Assembly (NCBI GenBank): GCA_910579275.1
Contig: CAJTTO010000034.1
Coordinates: forward strand, 1-47,480
From: an uncultured Lachnospiraceae bacterium
GTDB lineage: Bacteria > Bacillota > Clostridia > Lachnospirales > Lachnospiraceae
Reading direction: 5' to 3'
DNA length: 47,480 bases
The notes beneath the pieces are model-generated. The model did not search any database, had not been told where the DNA came from, and saw nothing but the letters and a program-made list of their open reading frames with translations. Position numbers and translations under genes: made by a program. Each line of letters begins with the position of its first letter. The stretch's first letter is position 1. Positions 8,741 through 17,242 of the stretch are shown piece by piece.

Positions 8741-8838
8741 GATGCTGCCGACAGGCCTGTACCTGCGATGTATGCCGATGTTCCGCCGACATCAACACAT
8801 ACACAATAAAATCCTGTCCCTATCTGTTCATTTTTCAT
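8737..8838 (-). CDS. 33-residue mini-ORF coupled to the AlgX-like gene
   Basis: ATG at 8838 with GAAAGGACG about 6 nt upstream opens 33 codons (starting MKNEQIGTGFYCVCVDVGG). The TGA overlaps the next ATG as ATGA. It fills the gap after the DUF3048 gene almost exactly (29 nt remain) and supplies the only good ribosome binding site before the AlgX-like gene. The peptide is Gly/Ala/Ser-rich and mildly hydrophobic with two Cys, and is not a clear membrane helix. It could be a translational coupler, a small partner protein, or a remnant of a longer gene. No family is recognised. Confidence 0.55.
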   Translation of the reverse strand: MKNEQIGTGFYCVCVDVGGTSAYIAGTGLSAAS

Positions 8839-8867
8839 AGCTTACGTCCTTTCATGCACCGTTTTCA

Positions 8868-10022
8868 TTATCGAATAACAATATTTGCAAATGAATCCGA
8901 GGGCACAAGTGCAATGTATGTTTTTCCGGTGTTGATTTCGATTGGCTTGCCTGTCATCACATCATAATAAACAGTTGGCGTATTTTCCCCTGTCTTTGCC
9001 CAGGTCACGGCAATCGCCTTTCCGTTTGTGATATAATATCCGGCACGTCCGGTGTCGATTGCATTATAAATCAAATATCCGTTCTTGTCGAGCTGGGAGA
9101 AAGTCGTGTCCTGTATCAGCAGATTTTTAAACGTAAGCTGCGCATTGTTGTGCTGTGGGTCTATGTGCGCCTTTCCGTACTCATAATAGTCATATGTCTT
9201 TGTCACTGCATTGTATACAAGCTTCGACTGATTATGCGGGAACGGCAAATCAATCTGCGAACAATTTACCGCGCCAGCCCTTCCTGTCAGGTCGATCTCC
9301 GTATCCGAAAATGTGAAATGCTTTCCAGGGTAAAATGCATTGTACTCCCTAGAATATCCTGCACTCTGTATTCTCCTGCCCAGCTCGCCTGTGCAGATGT
9401 ACTCTGTGAACTCACGCGGCTTTCCATTATTAATACGGGAAAATCCGCCGCTTAAATTGGCAGAGTAATCCTTTGCAATCCAGTCGTTGATATAGAAAGG
9501 ACCACCGTCATGACACAGGACAGCATTCCACTCTGCCGCAAGCATGACGTTGGTTGGTCTCGTACTGCGGATACTGCCAAATCGCGTAATTTTATCCCAA
9601 TCCTTGACAATTGCCATCAGACGTGTTATCCGTCCGTTTGCCGTGCTGTTCATCATTTCATACACCACATCTGCCTCTGTCAGTCCATAATGCGGCAAAG
9701 CCTTTGACTCATTGTCAACCATAATTGCAACAGGACGCTGCATTGCAAGGCTGGCGTCAATCCACTCATTTGTCAGCTCGCTGCGATACATATTCGCAAC
9801 CGGCGCTGTCAGTTGTGCGGACGGCTGTACCTTTCCTTCATTCGCCGTCAACTCGAGCATCCCCATCGGTACGACATTTTCTACCGACGCATAATCCATC
9901 TGCACTTGTGTCACTGTCCCTGCGGAGCTTTCTTCCGATGCCGCGCGCATGGACATCACGCCCATTGCTGCCAGAACCGCCACACATACTGCCATAGTTT
10001 TCTTGTTCTTGATTTTTCTCAT
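8868..10022 (-). CDS. DUF3048 (YerB-like) exported protein, second paralogue
   Basis: 384 aa. It matches the gene at 5211-6362 through the whole DUF3048 region (RPVAIMVDNE, PHYGLTEADVVYE, SIRSTRPTN, LCHDGGPFY and a similar C-terminus ending in TGKTYIALVPSDS). The N-terminus has a basic, hydrophobic signal segment and a plausible AxA-like cleavage region (MRAAS), but no lipobox Cys, so this copy is probably soluble or uncleaved rather than lipidated. The start at 10022 follows GAAAGGAAAG by 8 nt; the longer frame from 10178 would overlap the MBOAT gene and lacks a signal sequence at its own N-terminus. It lies inside the acylation operon, 152 nt after the MBOAT gene, suggesting that DUF3048 proteins act on the same envelope polymer (inference). 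Confidence 0.88.
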   Translation of the reverse strand: MRKIKNKKTMAVCVAVLAAMGVMSMRAASEESSAGTVTQVQMDYASVENVVPMGMLELTANEGKVQPSAQLTAPVANMYRSELTNEWIDASLAMQRPVAIMVDNESKALPHYGLTEADVVYEMMNSTANGRITRLMAIVKDWDKITRFGSIRSTRPTNVMLAAEWNAVLCHDGGPFYINDWIAKDYSANLSGGFSRINNGKPREFTEYICTGELGRRIQSAGYSREYNAFYPGKHFTFSDTEIDLTGRAGAVNCSQIDLPFPHNQSKLVYNAVTKTYDYYEYGKAHIDPQHNNAQLTFKNLLIQDTTFSQLDKNGYLIYNAIDTGRAGYYITNGKAIAVTWAKTGENTPTVYYDVMTGKPIEINTGKTYIALVPSDSFANIVIR

Positions 10023-10174
10023 ACTCAACTTTCCTTTCTCGATTAACTCGTTGTGCAACCAAAAGCACATAAAACACGTCTCCGTAGCCTGATGCACAGC
10101 ACGTTCATTTAATATTCCATCATATCCGGTTACTTGATGAAAACTCCTACACGGCCCATCCTGACATCCTATCT

Positions 10175-11548
10175 TCAAAACCGGAAATAGATAAACGGAT
10201 TATAGCTGCTCGATGCAAGGTTGAGCACACATAAGGCCAGCAGTATCAGCGATGCCGCATATTGAACTGCCGGATGCCTTACACGCCCTTTGAGCCATTC
10301 GGAAACCGGCGCGGAAAAAATGACCGCAGCCACCAGACAGATAATGTTATATGGTGTCAAAAGCTTTGCTGCCAGCATTTGCTCCAATGCGTTTGCGTGC
10401 ACCCCTGTAAACATGGAAGCAAGAATATGCACTGCCTGCCCGATGGTGTCCGCCCGGAAAATTACAAAACCGCAGATAACCACAAGCATCGTATAAATAT
10501 GTGCAAACACCTTGTTTTTCAGCGGAATCAGCTTCTTGTACTCCAGCGTTATGAACAGACCATGGAACAGCCCCCATGCAAGAAACGTCCAGTTTGCCCC
10601 ATGCCATATCCCTGTCGCCATAAACACAACCAGTTTATTTCCCATCGTCCGTACTTCTCCCTTACGGTTTCCGCCAAGCGGGATATAAAGGTACTCCTTA
10701 AACCATGTGGAGAGTGAAATGTGCCATCTGCGCCAGAACTCCTGAATGCTTCCCGAAATATATGGATAACGAAAATTCTCCTGAAAGGTAAATCCAAACA
10801 TCCGTCCCAGACCGATTGCCATATCAGAATAACCACTGAAGTCATAATAAATCTGGAACACATAACAAACCGCAGCCATCCATGCGGTGAGTGCAAAATC
10901 AAGCTGCGTCGTGTACAGAGTGTCCACCATATAAGCCATCGCATTTGCAATCAACAGTTTTTTTGCAAGACCGGTGATAAAACGCCGGATGCCGTGTGCC
11001 GTGTCTTCTATTGTAACACATCTGTCAGAAAGCTGCGCATCAATATCATGATATTTCACAATAGGCCCTGCAATCAGCTGCGGAAAAAAGGAAATATACA
11101 GCATCAGCTTCCATACGCTTTTCTGTACTGCCCCATTGTCTCTGTATACGTCAATGCAATAGGAGAGTGCCTGAAACGTATAAAACGAAATCCCTATGGG
11201 AAGTGCAATCTGTGGAACGGCAACCGGCAAGTGAAGCAAGGTTCCAACCGTCCCGATTACCAGTGCGCTGTATTTAAATACCACAAGCATCCCAATATTA
11301 AATAGTACTGTCACGCAAAGGCCAGCCTTTGCCCATTTTTTTGACGACGCAATCAGCCTTGCCAGACAGTAATTTGCCAATATGGAGCCAATCATCAGCA
11401 GGATATATACAGGCTCACCAAACGCGTAGAAAAACAGGCTTGCTAAAATCAACAGTGCATTTTTCACCTTTAAGTTCGGACAAATACAATAGGTCAGATA
11501 CACAACCGGCAGAAAGAAAAATAAAAAGATACAGGAGCTAAATACCAT
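10175..11548 (-). CDS. MBOAT-family membrane O-acyltransferase (AlgI/DltB-like)
   Basis: 457 aa, polytopic membrane protein with about ten hydrophobic segments. Hallmarks: YDFSGYSDMAIG (235-246), FWRRWHISLSTWF (271-283), YIPLGGNRKG (288-297) and GIWHGANWT (313-321), whose His316 is the expected catalytic histidine. AlgI-like enzymes carry acyl (usually acetyl) groups across the membrane for O-acylation of an exopolysaccharide or wall polymer. The AlgX-like partner at 7679-8740 supports this role. No dltA or dltC is present, so D-alanylation is unlikely. GGAGG precedes the ATG by 6 nt, and the gene starts 11 nt after the Thr-Glu lipoprotein stop, so the two are cotranscribed. The polymer is not identifiable here. 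Confidence 0.93.
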   Translation of the reverse strand: MVFSSCIFLFFFLPVVYLTYCICPNLKVKNALLILASLFFYAFGEPVYILLMIGSILANYCLARLIASSKKWAKAGLCVTVLFNIGMLVVFKYSALVIGTVGTLLHLPVAVPQIALPIGISFYTFQALSYCIDVYRDNGAVQKSVWKLMLYISFFPQLIAGPIVKYHDIDAQLSDRCVTIEDTAHGIRRFITGLAKKLLIANAMAYMVDTLYTTQLDFALTAWMAAVCYVFQIYYDFSGYSDMAIGLGRMFGFTFQENFRYPYISGSIQEFWRRWHISLSTWFKEYLYIPLGGNRKGEVRTMGNKLVVFMATGIWHGANWTFLAWGLFHGLFITLEYKKLIPLKNKVFAHIYTMLVVICGFVIFRADTIGQAVHILASMFTGVHANALEQMLAAKLLTPYNIICLVAAVIFSAPVSEWLKGRVRHPAVQYAASLILLALCVLNLASSSYNPFIYFRF

Positions 11549-11559
11549 TTTTTCCTCCC

Positions 11560-12315
11560 TTATTGCCCGAACAATTCAATGAAAGACACTTTGTTATCCG
11601 TCATCTGCAAGCCGATTGTCTTGCTTCCCATCTCATACAGCAATTCTGTTCCCTCTTCCGTATATGCGCTTCCGTACGCGGCTATGACCTCCTCCTTTGT
11701 ACTGCCGACATGGATGCCGGATGGAAGATAATCACTTCCTGTAATCTCAATCAAGGATATGATATCCGCGCCGTTTGTAATATACGTGTAAATGGTTGTC
11801 CCACCGTATGTGTAGACTTTGTCATCGCCAGCTTCCGTACAGCTTTTTGCCGCACCATACGCATCCGGTTCTCCAAGAAGCCCGACGTAATTTCTCATAT
11901 CATCCCCAATCGGAATACGCAGTCCGCCGATTGAAACCGCATAATCTCCCGCAGTTACAGCCCCTTCCGCGGCTGGCTCTTCCTCCCGAGCGGGTTCCGA
12001 CTGCTCTGAAGGCGCAATCTGCGGCTGGCTCTCTGTCATTGGTTCTTCTTTTGTTTCTGTCTCCGTTTTTGCTTCTGTCTCTGTCTCCGTCTCTGTTTCT
12101 GTCTCTGTCTCCGTCTCTATTTCTGTCTCTGTTTCCGTCATACCCGCTTCCTCTGGTACGGACTCCTCCTGTGCCGCTGCAGAAGTCTGCACTGCTGCTT
12201 CTGATTCAACAACAGATGCCGGCTCCTCTGTCGCGCCGCATCCTGACACAGCCGCCATGCTTCCCACCATTATTGCCGATATGGCAAACAACCATTTTTT
12301 GTTTAATTTTCTCAT
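11560..12315 (-). CDS. Lipoprotein with Thr-Glu repeat stalk and BLIP/OmlA-like C-terminal domain
   Basis: 251 aa. The signal peptide ends in the lipobox AVSGC. Residues about 59-93 are an almost pure Thr-Glu repeat, followed by more Glu/Pro/Ser-rich linker to about residue 120, forming an extended acidic stalk. The C-terminal domain (about 125-251) holds two similar blocks (MRNYVGLLGEPDAYGAA and IHVGSTKEEVIAAYGSA), the pattern of BLIP/SmpA-OmlA-like folds; this is a resemblance, not a proven match. It is likely a surface-displayed lipoprotein that spans the wall with its stalk. A G-rich ribosome binding site (GGGGGA) precedes ATG at 12315. It lies between the SGNH-like pair and the MBOAT gene with short gaps of 29 and 11 nt. 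Confidence 0.82.
   Translation of the reverse strand: MRKLNKKWLFAISAIMVGSMAAVSGCGATEEPASVVESEAAVQTSAAAQEESVPEEAGMTETETEIETETETETETETETEAKTETETKEEPMTESQPQIAPSEQSEPAREEEPAAEGAVTAGDYAVSIGGLRIPIGDDMRNYVGLLGEPDAYGAAKSCTEAGDDKVYTYGGTTIYTYITNGADIISLIEITGSDYLPSGIHVGSTKEEVIAAYGSAYTEEGTELLYEMGSKTIGLQMTDNKVSFIELFGQ
12052..12140. repeat. Degenerate hexanucleotide repeat encoding Thr-Glu
   Basis: Tandem 6-nt units (TCTGTC, TCCGTC and close variants on the plus strand) encode the Thr-Glu stalk of the lipoprotein. Because the unit is a multiple of three, slippage would change stalk length without breaking the frame. Confidence 0.75.
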
Positions 12316-12344
12316 AATAATCCCCCATTTTCTCTGTTAATCTT

Positions 12345-13379
12345 TTATTCGCCAACATTTGCTGCCAGCCCTGTTTCCGGTATAAAATAAACTCCTCCTC
12401 CAAGACTAATCCTGTAAAATCCATTGTCCGTCCTGCCAGTTACCTGTATCGGAATCCCCTTCTCACAAGAAGGCAGAATCACAGTACTATCCGGTGACGC
12501 CTCCTGATAAATGACACAAGCGTCATTTGTATAAAGTATCTGCTGCAGTTGTGTGACGGCATCCTGTCCCCCCCTTCTCTGACCTATTTTCAAAAGAACA
12601 TCGGTGAACAAGTCAATATAAGTCGCATCATCCCAGTGAATCGTGTCAACCAGCCTGTCCGGATTTCTTGCCTCATAAAAATCTGTATAGTCCAAAAAGG
12701 CGTCTGGCAATGCTGCCGCCAGTGTGTTGTTGTACACATCCCTATCCGAAATGCGCCGGTAATTTTTTATCATGGTAGCCACGGACAAAAAGTAACAGTC
12801 CGCTTGCGGAAATTCATACGCCACCCAGTTTTTATACGATGCCGCACAAATATCCGCAGCCGCTTTTCCCTGCCTTGCTGCCGCTGCGCCGTGCATGGAT
12901 ATAATGTTCCAGTGCGCAATATTCGGGTTTGTATTCATAATTTCATGAATTTTCTGCACCGCACGTCCCTGTTTTCCTTTTCCGTCACTATAAATATAAT
13001 CCGTTTTGCTTTGCGTCGCCCCATCCGTTCCCCACGCAATTCCTTCAAAGACAAAAAACAGATTTCCCTTCATTGTAAAGGTGTTGGCGCCCCCCTCCGG
13101 TGTCACCTCCCCGCTGTCATCCCAGCGCAGCTCATATGTAATATTTTCTCCGTTTCCAAGCGAAAAACTGTTTCCTGATGCCACTGCCATATTCCCGATT
13201 GCAATGGCTGACTTGACAGCATGGCTCTCACCAACGAAAATATACCCCTCATCATGATAGATTCCGTCACTCTCGTATGCGGTCATTGCCTGGACAGGCA
13301 TCACCTGAGCAGATAGCACTATCGCAATCATGATGCAGCAAATCACATTTCGTTTTATATTCCATAAATGCATTTTCAT
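12345..13379 (-). CDS. Secreted SGNH-like protein with SH3-like C-terminus, copy 1
   Basis: 344 aa. A signal peptide (to about PVQA, residue 31) is followed by an SGNH/GDSL-like domain in which block I reads FVGESHA (Ser52) rather than GDS, with a C-terminal DTIHWD giving Asp245 and His248 as the remaining triad. The segment NPNIAHWNIISMHG (151-164) is conserved between the two copies. The last 70 residues look like a bacterial SH3-type wall-binding fold (VTGRTDNGFYRISLGG). The likely role is acyl transfer or esterase action on an extracellular polymer. The start has GGAGG 7 nt upstream. It is a tandem paralogue of the next gene upstream; 30 nt separate them. The family assignment by motif is moderate. 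Confidence 0.75.
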   Translation of the reverse strand: MKMHLWNIKRNVICCIMIAIVLSAQVMPVQAMTAYESDGIYHDEGYIFVGESHAVKSAIAIGNMAVASGNSFSLGNGENITYELRWDDSGEVTPEGGANTFTMKGNLFFVFEGIAWGTDGATQSKTDYIYSDGKGKQGRAVQKIHEIMNTNPNIAHWNIISMHGAAAARQGKAAADICAASYKNWVAYEFPQADCYFLSVATMIKNYRRISDRDVYNNTLAAALPDAFLDYTDFYEARNPDRLVDTIHWDDATYIDLFTDVLLKIGQRRGGQDAVTQLQQILYTNDACVIYQEASPDSTVILPSCEKGIPIQVTGRTDNGFYRISLGGGVYFIPETGLAANVGE

Positions 13380-13409
13380 TTCTTTCCTCCATGTGTGCCC
13401 TTACAAATA

Positions 13410-14435
13410 TTATTCACCTGCCATCAGACCGCTTCCTGGCACAAACCCAACGAGCTCTCCCAGGCTGACGCGGAAAAATCCATTCTCCGTCACGCCTGTC
13501 ACCAAAATCGGAAGCCCAGCCTCAACTGTCGGAAAGAGCACTGTACTGCCCATGTCTGGCTGTTCCAGTATAATGGTATTTCCATTTGTATAAAATACTG
13601 CCTGCACTTCCGCAACGGCATAGTCAGGCGCTGCGTCCGTCCCTTGTTTTTTCTGTCTGATCGTTTCAATCACATTTGATATCAAGTCAAAATAAGTCTC
13701 CTCGTCCCAGTGAATCGTATCAATCATTCTTTGCGGGCTTCTGGACACATAAAAATCCGTGTAGTCCAAAAAATTGTCCGGAAACGCTGTGGCAATCGTA
13801 GCATTGAAAACTTTTTTATCCTTTGTCCCTCTATAATATTTTGTATTTGTAGCAATAGAGAGAAACCAGAAGTCCGCCTCCGGAAATTCATACGACATCC
13901 AGTTGCGGTACGAATTCACATAGTAATCCGAAATCGCTTTCGTTCCCTTAGCAGCCGATACTGCACCGTGCATGGATATAATATTCCAGTGTGCAATATT
14001 CGGGTTTGTATTGATTATCTCATGAATCTTCTGTACGCCTCGTCCCTGACCGCCTTTTCCGTCGCTGTAGATATAATTTGAGTTTGTCTGAACCGCACCA
14101 TCGTTTTGTCCATTCCCTTCAAACACGAAAAACAGGTTTCCTTTCATTGTAAAGATATTTTCCTCTCTCCCCCTGCTCGCATCCCATATCCACGTATACG
14201 AAATATCGTTTCCGATATCTTTATTGGAGACTGCACCTGATGCCAAAGCACTGTGGCTCTCTCCAATAAAGATATAGCCTTCTTCATGAAAAACCCCGTC
14301 GCTCTCATATAATGTAATGGCATTTACAGTCATCACCGGCTCCAAAAATACCACAGCCATTATGATTACTGCCATTATTTTTCTCCACATCCTATCCTTT
14401 CCTCGTTTTGACTTGCCTGCACAAGCTTCTCTCAT
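13410..14435 (-). CDS. Secreted SGNH-like protein with SH3-like C-terminus, copy 2
   Basis: 341 aa, paralogue of the protein at 12345-13379 along its whole length. Signal segment WRKIMAVIIMAVVFLEPVMTVNA precedes the SGNH-like domain with FIGESHS (Ser60) and DTIHWD (Asp239, His242). The C-terminal SH3-like part includes LVTGVTENGFFRVSLG. Three in-frame starts are possible. 14435 is chosen because AAGGAG stands 6 nt before it; 14390 (after AAAGGATAGG) would give a shorter, more standard signal peptide. A GTG at 14486 opens the longest frame but lacks a site. The pair is diverged enough to be an old duplication rather than an assembly artefact, and probably has two specificities in the same pathway. 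Confidence 0.75.
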   Translation of the reverse strand: MREACAGKSKRGKDRMWRKIMAVIIMAVVFLEPVMTVNAITLYESDGVFHEEGYIFIGESHSALASGAVSNKDIGNDISYTWIWDASRGREENIFTMKGNLFFVFEGNGQNDGAVQTNSNYIYSDGKGGQGRGVQKIHEIINTNPNIAHWNIISMHGAVSAAKGTKAISDYYVNSYRNWMSYEFPEADFWFLSIATNTKYYRGTKDKKVFNATIATAFPDNFLDYTDFYVSRSPQRMIDTIHWDEETYFDLISNVIETIRQKKQGTDAAPDYAVAEVQAVFYTNGNTIILEQPDMGSTVLFPTVEAGLPILVTGVTENGFFRVSLGELVGFVPGSGLMAGE

Positions 14436-14494
14436 CTGCTTCTCCTTCCTCTTTTCCATTATAATTTCTGTCTCTTCTGCCATCACACACTATG

Positions 14495-15385
14495 TCAAAA
14501 TATGACATTTTCCCGCGATACCCTGCGCATCAATTCCATACGCTCCCTGTCACTTAAAACCGGACATTTTTCCGCCTTGTTCATCTGCACAATAAACTCC
14601 TCTGCCGTCGTGTCATACAACGTTGATATTTTTAAGTCAATCAACCCGTATTCCCACAGTTCGTAAATCAGAAGCTCAAAGGAGGCAGGCGTAAATACAT
14701 TCTGGTGAAAATCATGCGCTGTCTGCTCTTTACCCGCACAGTCTTCAAAAGCCCTGCGGTTAAACTCCGCATCATGCACAAATTCATATTCCTTCTTTAA
14801 AACCCTGTCGCGCGCGCGCGACCACGAAGTCAATCCGTTTCTTCGGACAACATGATTCCAATAATCGGTAAGCGCTCCTACCGAACCGTACTTCTCACCC
14901 CGCAGGAAATCATTTATCACTTTCCCGGTCGTCGTCACCATCCTGAAATGGTCAAGCGTAAACCGTTTATCCGGCACAGCCAGCGATAGCACACCATTCA
15001 TTTTCAGCATTTTTGAACAGTCCCGCAAAAAGCCGACAAAATCCGGCACATGTTCAATTACATGCGACGCAATGATGTAGTCATAGCTGTTTGTCTTGCC
15101 CGTCACCTCCGAATAAGACCGTCCGTCCCAAATATAATCCACTTCTTCAATCCTGCTTGTGTCAAGCCCCATGGCAGCATATCGCTCAATAAGCGCCTGT
15201 CTGTCTGCCCAGTCAACAATTTCTACATGGTAACCTTCCCTTTTAGGCGCACACGGACGCAGGGACGGTCCAATTTCCAGACCAAACTGTTCTTTTGAAA
15301 TCTGCGAAAGCATCCTTCCAAAATGGTTCTTCTCAGCCTTTTGTATCATTTTGGATGCAATCTTCCCTCTCACCCCTCCAAACAT
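14495..15385 (-). CDS. SAM-dependent class I methyltransferase
   Basis: 296 aa, soluble. The SAM-binding motif I is atypical: FGLEIGPSLRPCAP (a GxG reduced to EIGPS). The acidic motif II (VEIVDWADRQ) and the later motif IASHVIEHVPDFVGFLRDCSKMLKMNG fit the Methyltransf_11/23 group. Members next to glycosyltransferases commonly methylate a sugar or polymer end, which fits here but is inference. Start 15385 is preferred: GGAGG lies 8 nt before it, while the ATG two codons earlier is only 2 nt from the site. It follows the GtrII-like gene and precedes the SGNH pair in one minus-strand run. Confidence 0.85.
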   Translation of the reverse strand: MFGGVRGKIASKMIQKAEKNHFGRMLSQISKEQFGLEIGPSLRPCAPKREGYHVEIVDWADRQALIERYAAMGLDTSRIEEVDYIWDGRSYSEVTGKTNSYDYIIASHVIEHVPDFVGFLRDCSKMLKMNGVLSLAVPDKRFTLDHFRMVTTTGKVINDFLRGEKYGSVGALTDYWNHVVRRNGLTSWSRARDRVLKKEYEFVHDAEFNRRAFEDCAGKEQTAHDFHQNVFTPASFELLIYELWEYGLIDLKISTLYDTTAEEFIVQMNKAEKCPVLSDRERMELMRRVSRENVIF

Positions 15386-15433
15386 CTGCATTTCCTCCCA
15401 GATTCTTTAAAGCCTGCCCTTTCTTTCATCCTC

Positions 15434-17023
15434 TTAATCCTCTCCGAGTTTTACAATAATATAGTCATCAAACTCATTGATATACCCGGTACAGGGATAT
15501 GCCGGCATATCAGCACCCTGCTCATATGCCGAGGGCATCATCTCCGCAGTCGGTCCGCAGAACCGGTCATATCCCAAGGTGTTCAGGTAACCAATAATCC
15601 GGTATGTGGAGAAGAAATACTTAGGTTCAAAAAAGTACTGTACCTCATATGCAGAAATAAAAACACATGCATTTGTCCTGTCCGGTTCGCTGCATACTAA
15701 GTTGGTCATTGCTTCCCTGTGTCCCCAAAAAATAACCGGCTTCCCCAAAAATGCCGCCGGAAACGCTCCGAGATCCTTCACAATTGCCGTTGTCATCATT
15801 TCATCCGCCTTACCGATAACATCTCTCGTATAAAACATACGCATCGTCGGCGCTGCATTCATAAAAATCAGAATCACACCGACCAGCATTGCCAGTCCCT
15901 TCATGAAACCTTTCCGGTGTTCCTTTACCTCTGTATAAATAATGCGAAATCCGAACAACCACAAAATACCGTTAGCCAGCGGCAGTGTCATCTGTATTCT
16001 TGGTACAATGAGACCTCCCATCAGAATGGACATAAAAAGAGGAGAGACCGCAACTCCAGCCAGACCAAGTACATACCAGAATGCATTTTTTCCCAGACGC
16101 CTCACAAGAAGAAACGCTGCTGCCAATCCAATCAGACAACAGACCACATATGCCCTCGTATAATACACGCCATCCGAGACGACCAGCAGACCGAAATAAT
16201 AAAAAATGCTGCGAAGCGTTTCCAAAATCCCCCTGCTCCATCCTATCTGCTCCCCCAGATAGTTTCCTTCGGATTTCCAGAATGCCATTGCAATCACACC
16301 ATATCCGGCAAGTGTTATGATAAAATGCAGAATATCCTGCACAATGGCAGCTCGAACAATATTTTTGTCTCCATTTTTATCGTACAACATCAGCAAAAAT
16401 GTCCCCAGATAAAGACACATCTGAATGGAAACCATATTCTGATAAATGCCATACGCTATTATGACAAACGGAATCGACGCTGCAAATGCCACCCTGTCCT
16501 GTTCCCGAACTGCACGAACCAGATACCAGTTCGATACCAGCAAAAACAAAACGGCAAGCATCACCTCAAAAGCCTGATACTGAAATAAAAACTGATCGAC
16601 ATATGTGGGATAAATCAGAAAAAGCAGCATGAACACCCCCAGTGGTGCTGCCCCAAACCAATTGTCGACAGAATGAAACAGATATCCCGCAGCCATTGCA
16701 GATAACCACAATGTCACAAGCAGCAGAATACCAGCCATATATGGATTATACCAAGACAAATTTAAGAGCTTTTTAACAAAGATAAGGCCAAATCTTCCTA
16801 TTTCATCCCAGTTGTAAAAGCTGCCCGGATTGTTGACCAGCTGCTCCTTGTCGATGTAATAGTAATTTGAAAATGCCTGTCCGGCATAAACTAAAGCCAG
16901 AAAAGCCGCCATGCTTCCTGACAGTATCGGATGCGCCTTAATGAATTCGACAAAATGAATCCAACTTTGAGCCAGACTTGAGATTTTGTCCCTGACACCT
17001 GCCTTTTTTTCTGTCTTATCCAT
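15434..17023 (-). CDS. GtrII-type membrane glucosyltransferase
   Basis: 529 aa, polytopic with about ten to twelve membrane segments. The early motif SNYYYIDKEQLVNNP (near residues 52-66) followed by WDEIGRFGLIF is characteristic of the glucosyltransferase GtrII family (Glucos_trans_II), which transfers sugar from a lipid-linked donor on the outer face of the membrane. The short C-terminal extramembrane part ends the protein. AGGAGG precedes the ATG. It is the first gene of the envelope operon and has a consensus promoter with two palindromic operators. The pairing with acyltransferases suggests glucosylation and acylation of the same surface polymer. Confidence 0.85.
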   Translation of the reverse strand: MDKTEKKAGVRDKISSLAQSWIHFVEFIKAHPILSGSMAAFLALVYAGQAFSNYYYIDKEQLVNNPGSFYNWDEIGRFGLIFVKKLLNLSWYNPYMAGILLLVTLWLSAMAAGYLFHSVDNWFGAAPLGVFMLLFLIYPTYVDQFLFQYQAFEVMLAVLFLLVSNWYLVRAVREQDRVAFAASIPFVIIAYGIYQNMVSIQMCLYLGTFLLMLYDKNGDKNIVRAAIVQDILHFIITLAGYGVIAMAFWKSEGNYLGEQIGWSRGILETLRSIFYYFGLLVVSDGVYYTRAYVVCCLIGLAAAFLLVRRLGKNAFWYVLGLAGVAVSPLFMSILMGGLIVPRIQMTLPLANGILWLFGFRIIYTEVKEHRKGFMKGLAMLVGVILIFMNAAPTMRMFYTRDVIGKADEMMTTAIVKDLGAFPAAFLGKPVIFWGHREAMTNLVCSEPDRTNACVFISAYEVQYFFEPKYFFSTYRIIGYLNTLGYDRFCGPTAEMMPSAYEQGADMPAYPCTGYINEFDDYIIVKLGED

Positions 17024-17055
17024 ATACTGGTTCCTCCTGTTTTTTGCCGGAAAAT

Positions 17056-17098
17056 TCTCTTTCAGAGATATTATATTTCTCTTTTAGAGATTTTGCAA
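17056..17098 (-). promoter_or_regulatory. Envelope operon promoter with two TCTC-N5-GAGA operators
   Basis: On the minus strand TTGCAA (17093-17098), a 17-bp spacer and TATAAT (17070-17075) form a good sigma-A promoter. The palindrome TCTCTTTTAGAGA (17078-17090) fills the spacer, and a second, TCTCTTTCAGAGA (17056-17068), covers the expected start of transcription. Their centres are 22 bp apart, about two helical turns, so both could be bound on one face. The layout is that of repression. Confidence 0.8.
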
Positions 17099-17242
17099 GC
17101 CTTTTTTGCAATATACTCCATTTAATTATCCTTCCAAAACATACCATTTTAACAATACATAGGCTCATCCCCTTAATTTCCTGTAGTCACAAAATGTTTC
17201 TGCACAGTTTTTTATCTTTTTATATTTTGAAATGCCATTAAT

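Noticed and set aside
10023..10178. Upstream extension of the second DUF3048 gene
   Set aside because: The extra 52 residues precede a complete signal peptide and lack a ribosome binding site; the stretch is an untranslated gap.
12052..12140. Possible CRISPR-like or satellite array
   Set aside because: The unit is 6 nt without spacers and reads in frame as Thr-Glu in a lipoprotein; no CRISPR repeats or cas genes exist in the window.
11796..12317. Plus-strand frame with Leu-Ser-Pro repeats
   Set aside because: It is the complement of the Thr-Glu hexanucleotide repeat of the lipoprotein gene.
12345..14435. Tandem SGNH-like genes as an assembly duplication
   Set aside because: The two copies differ at many positions and in their signal sequences, so the duplication is real and old.
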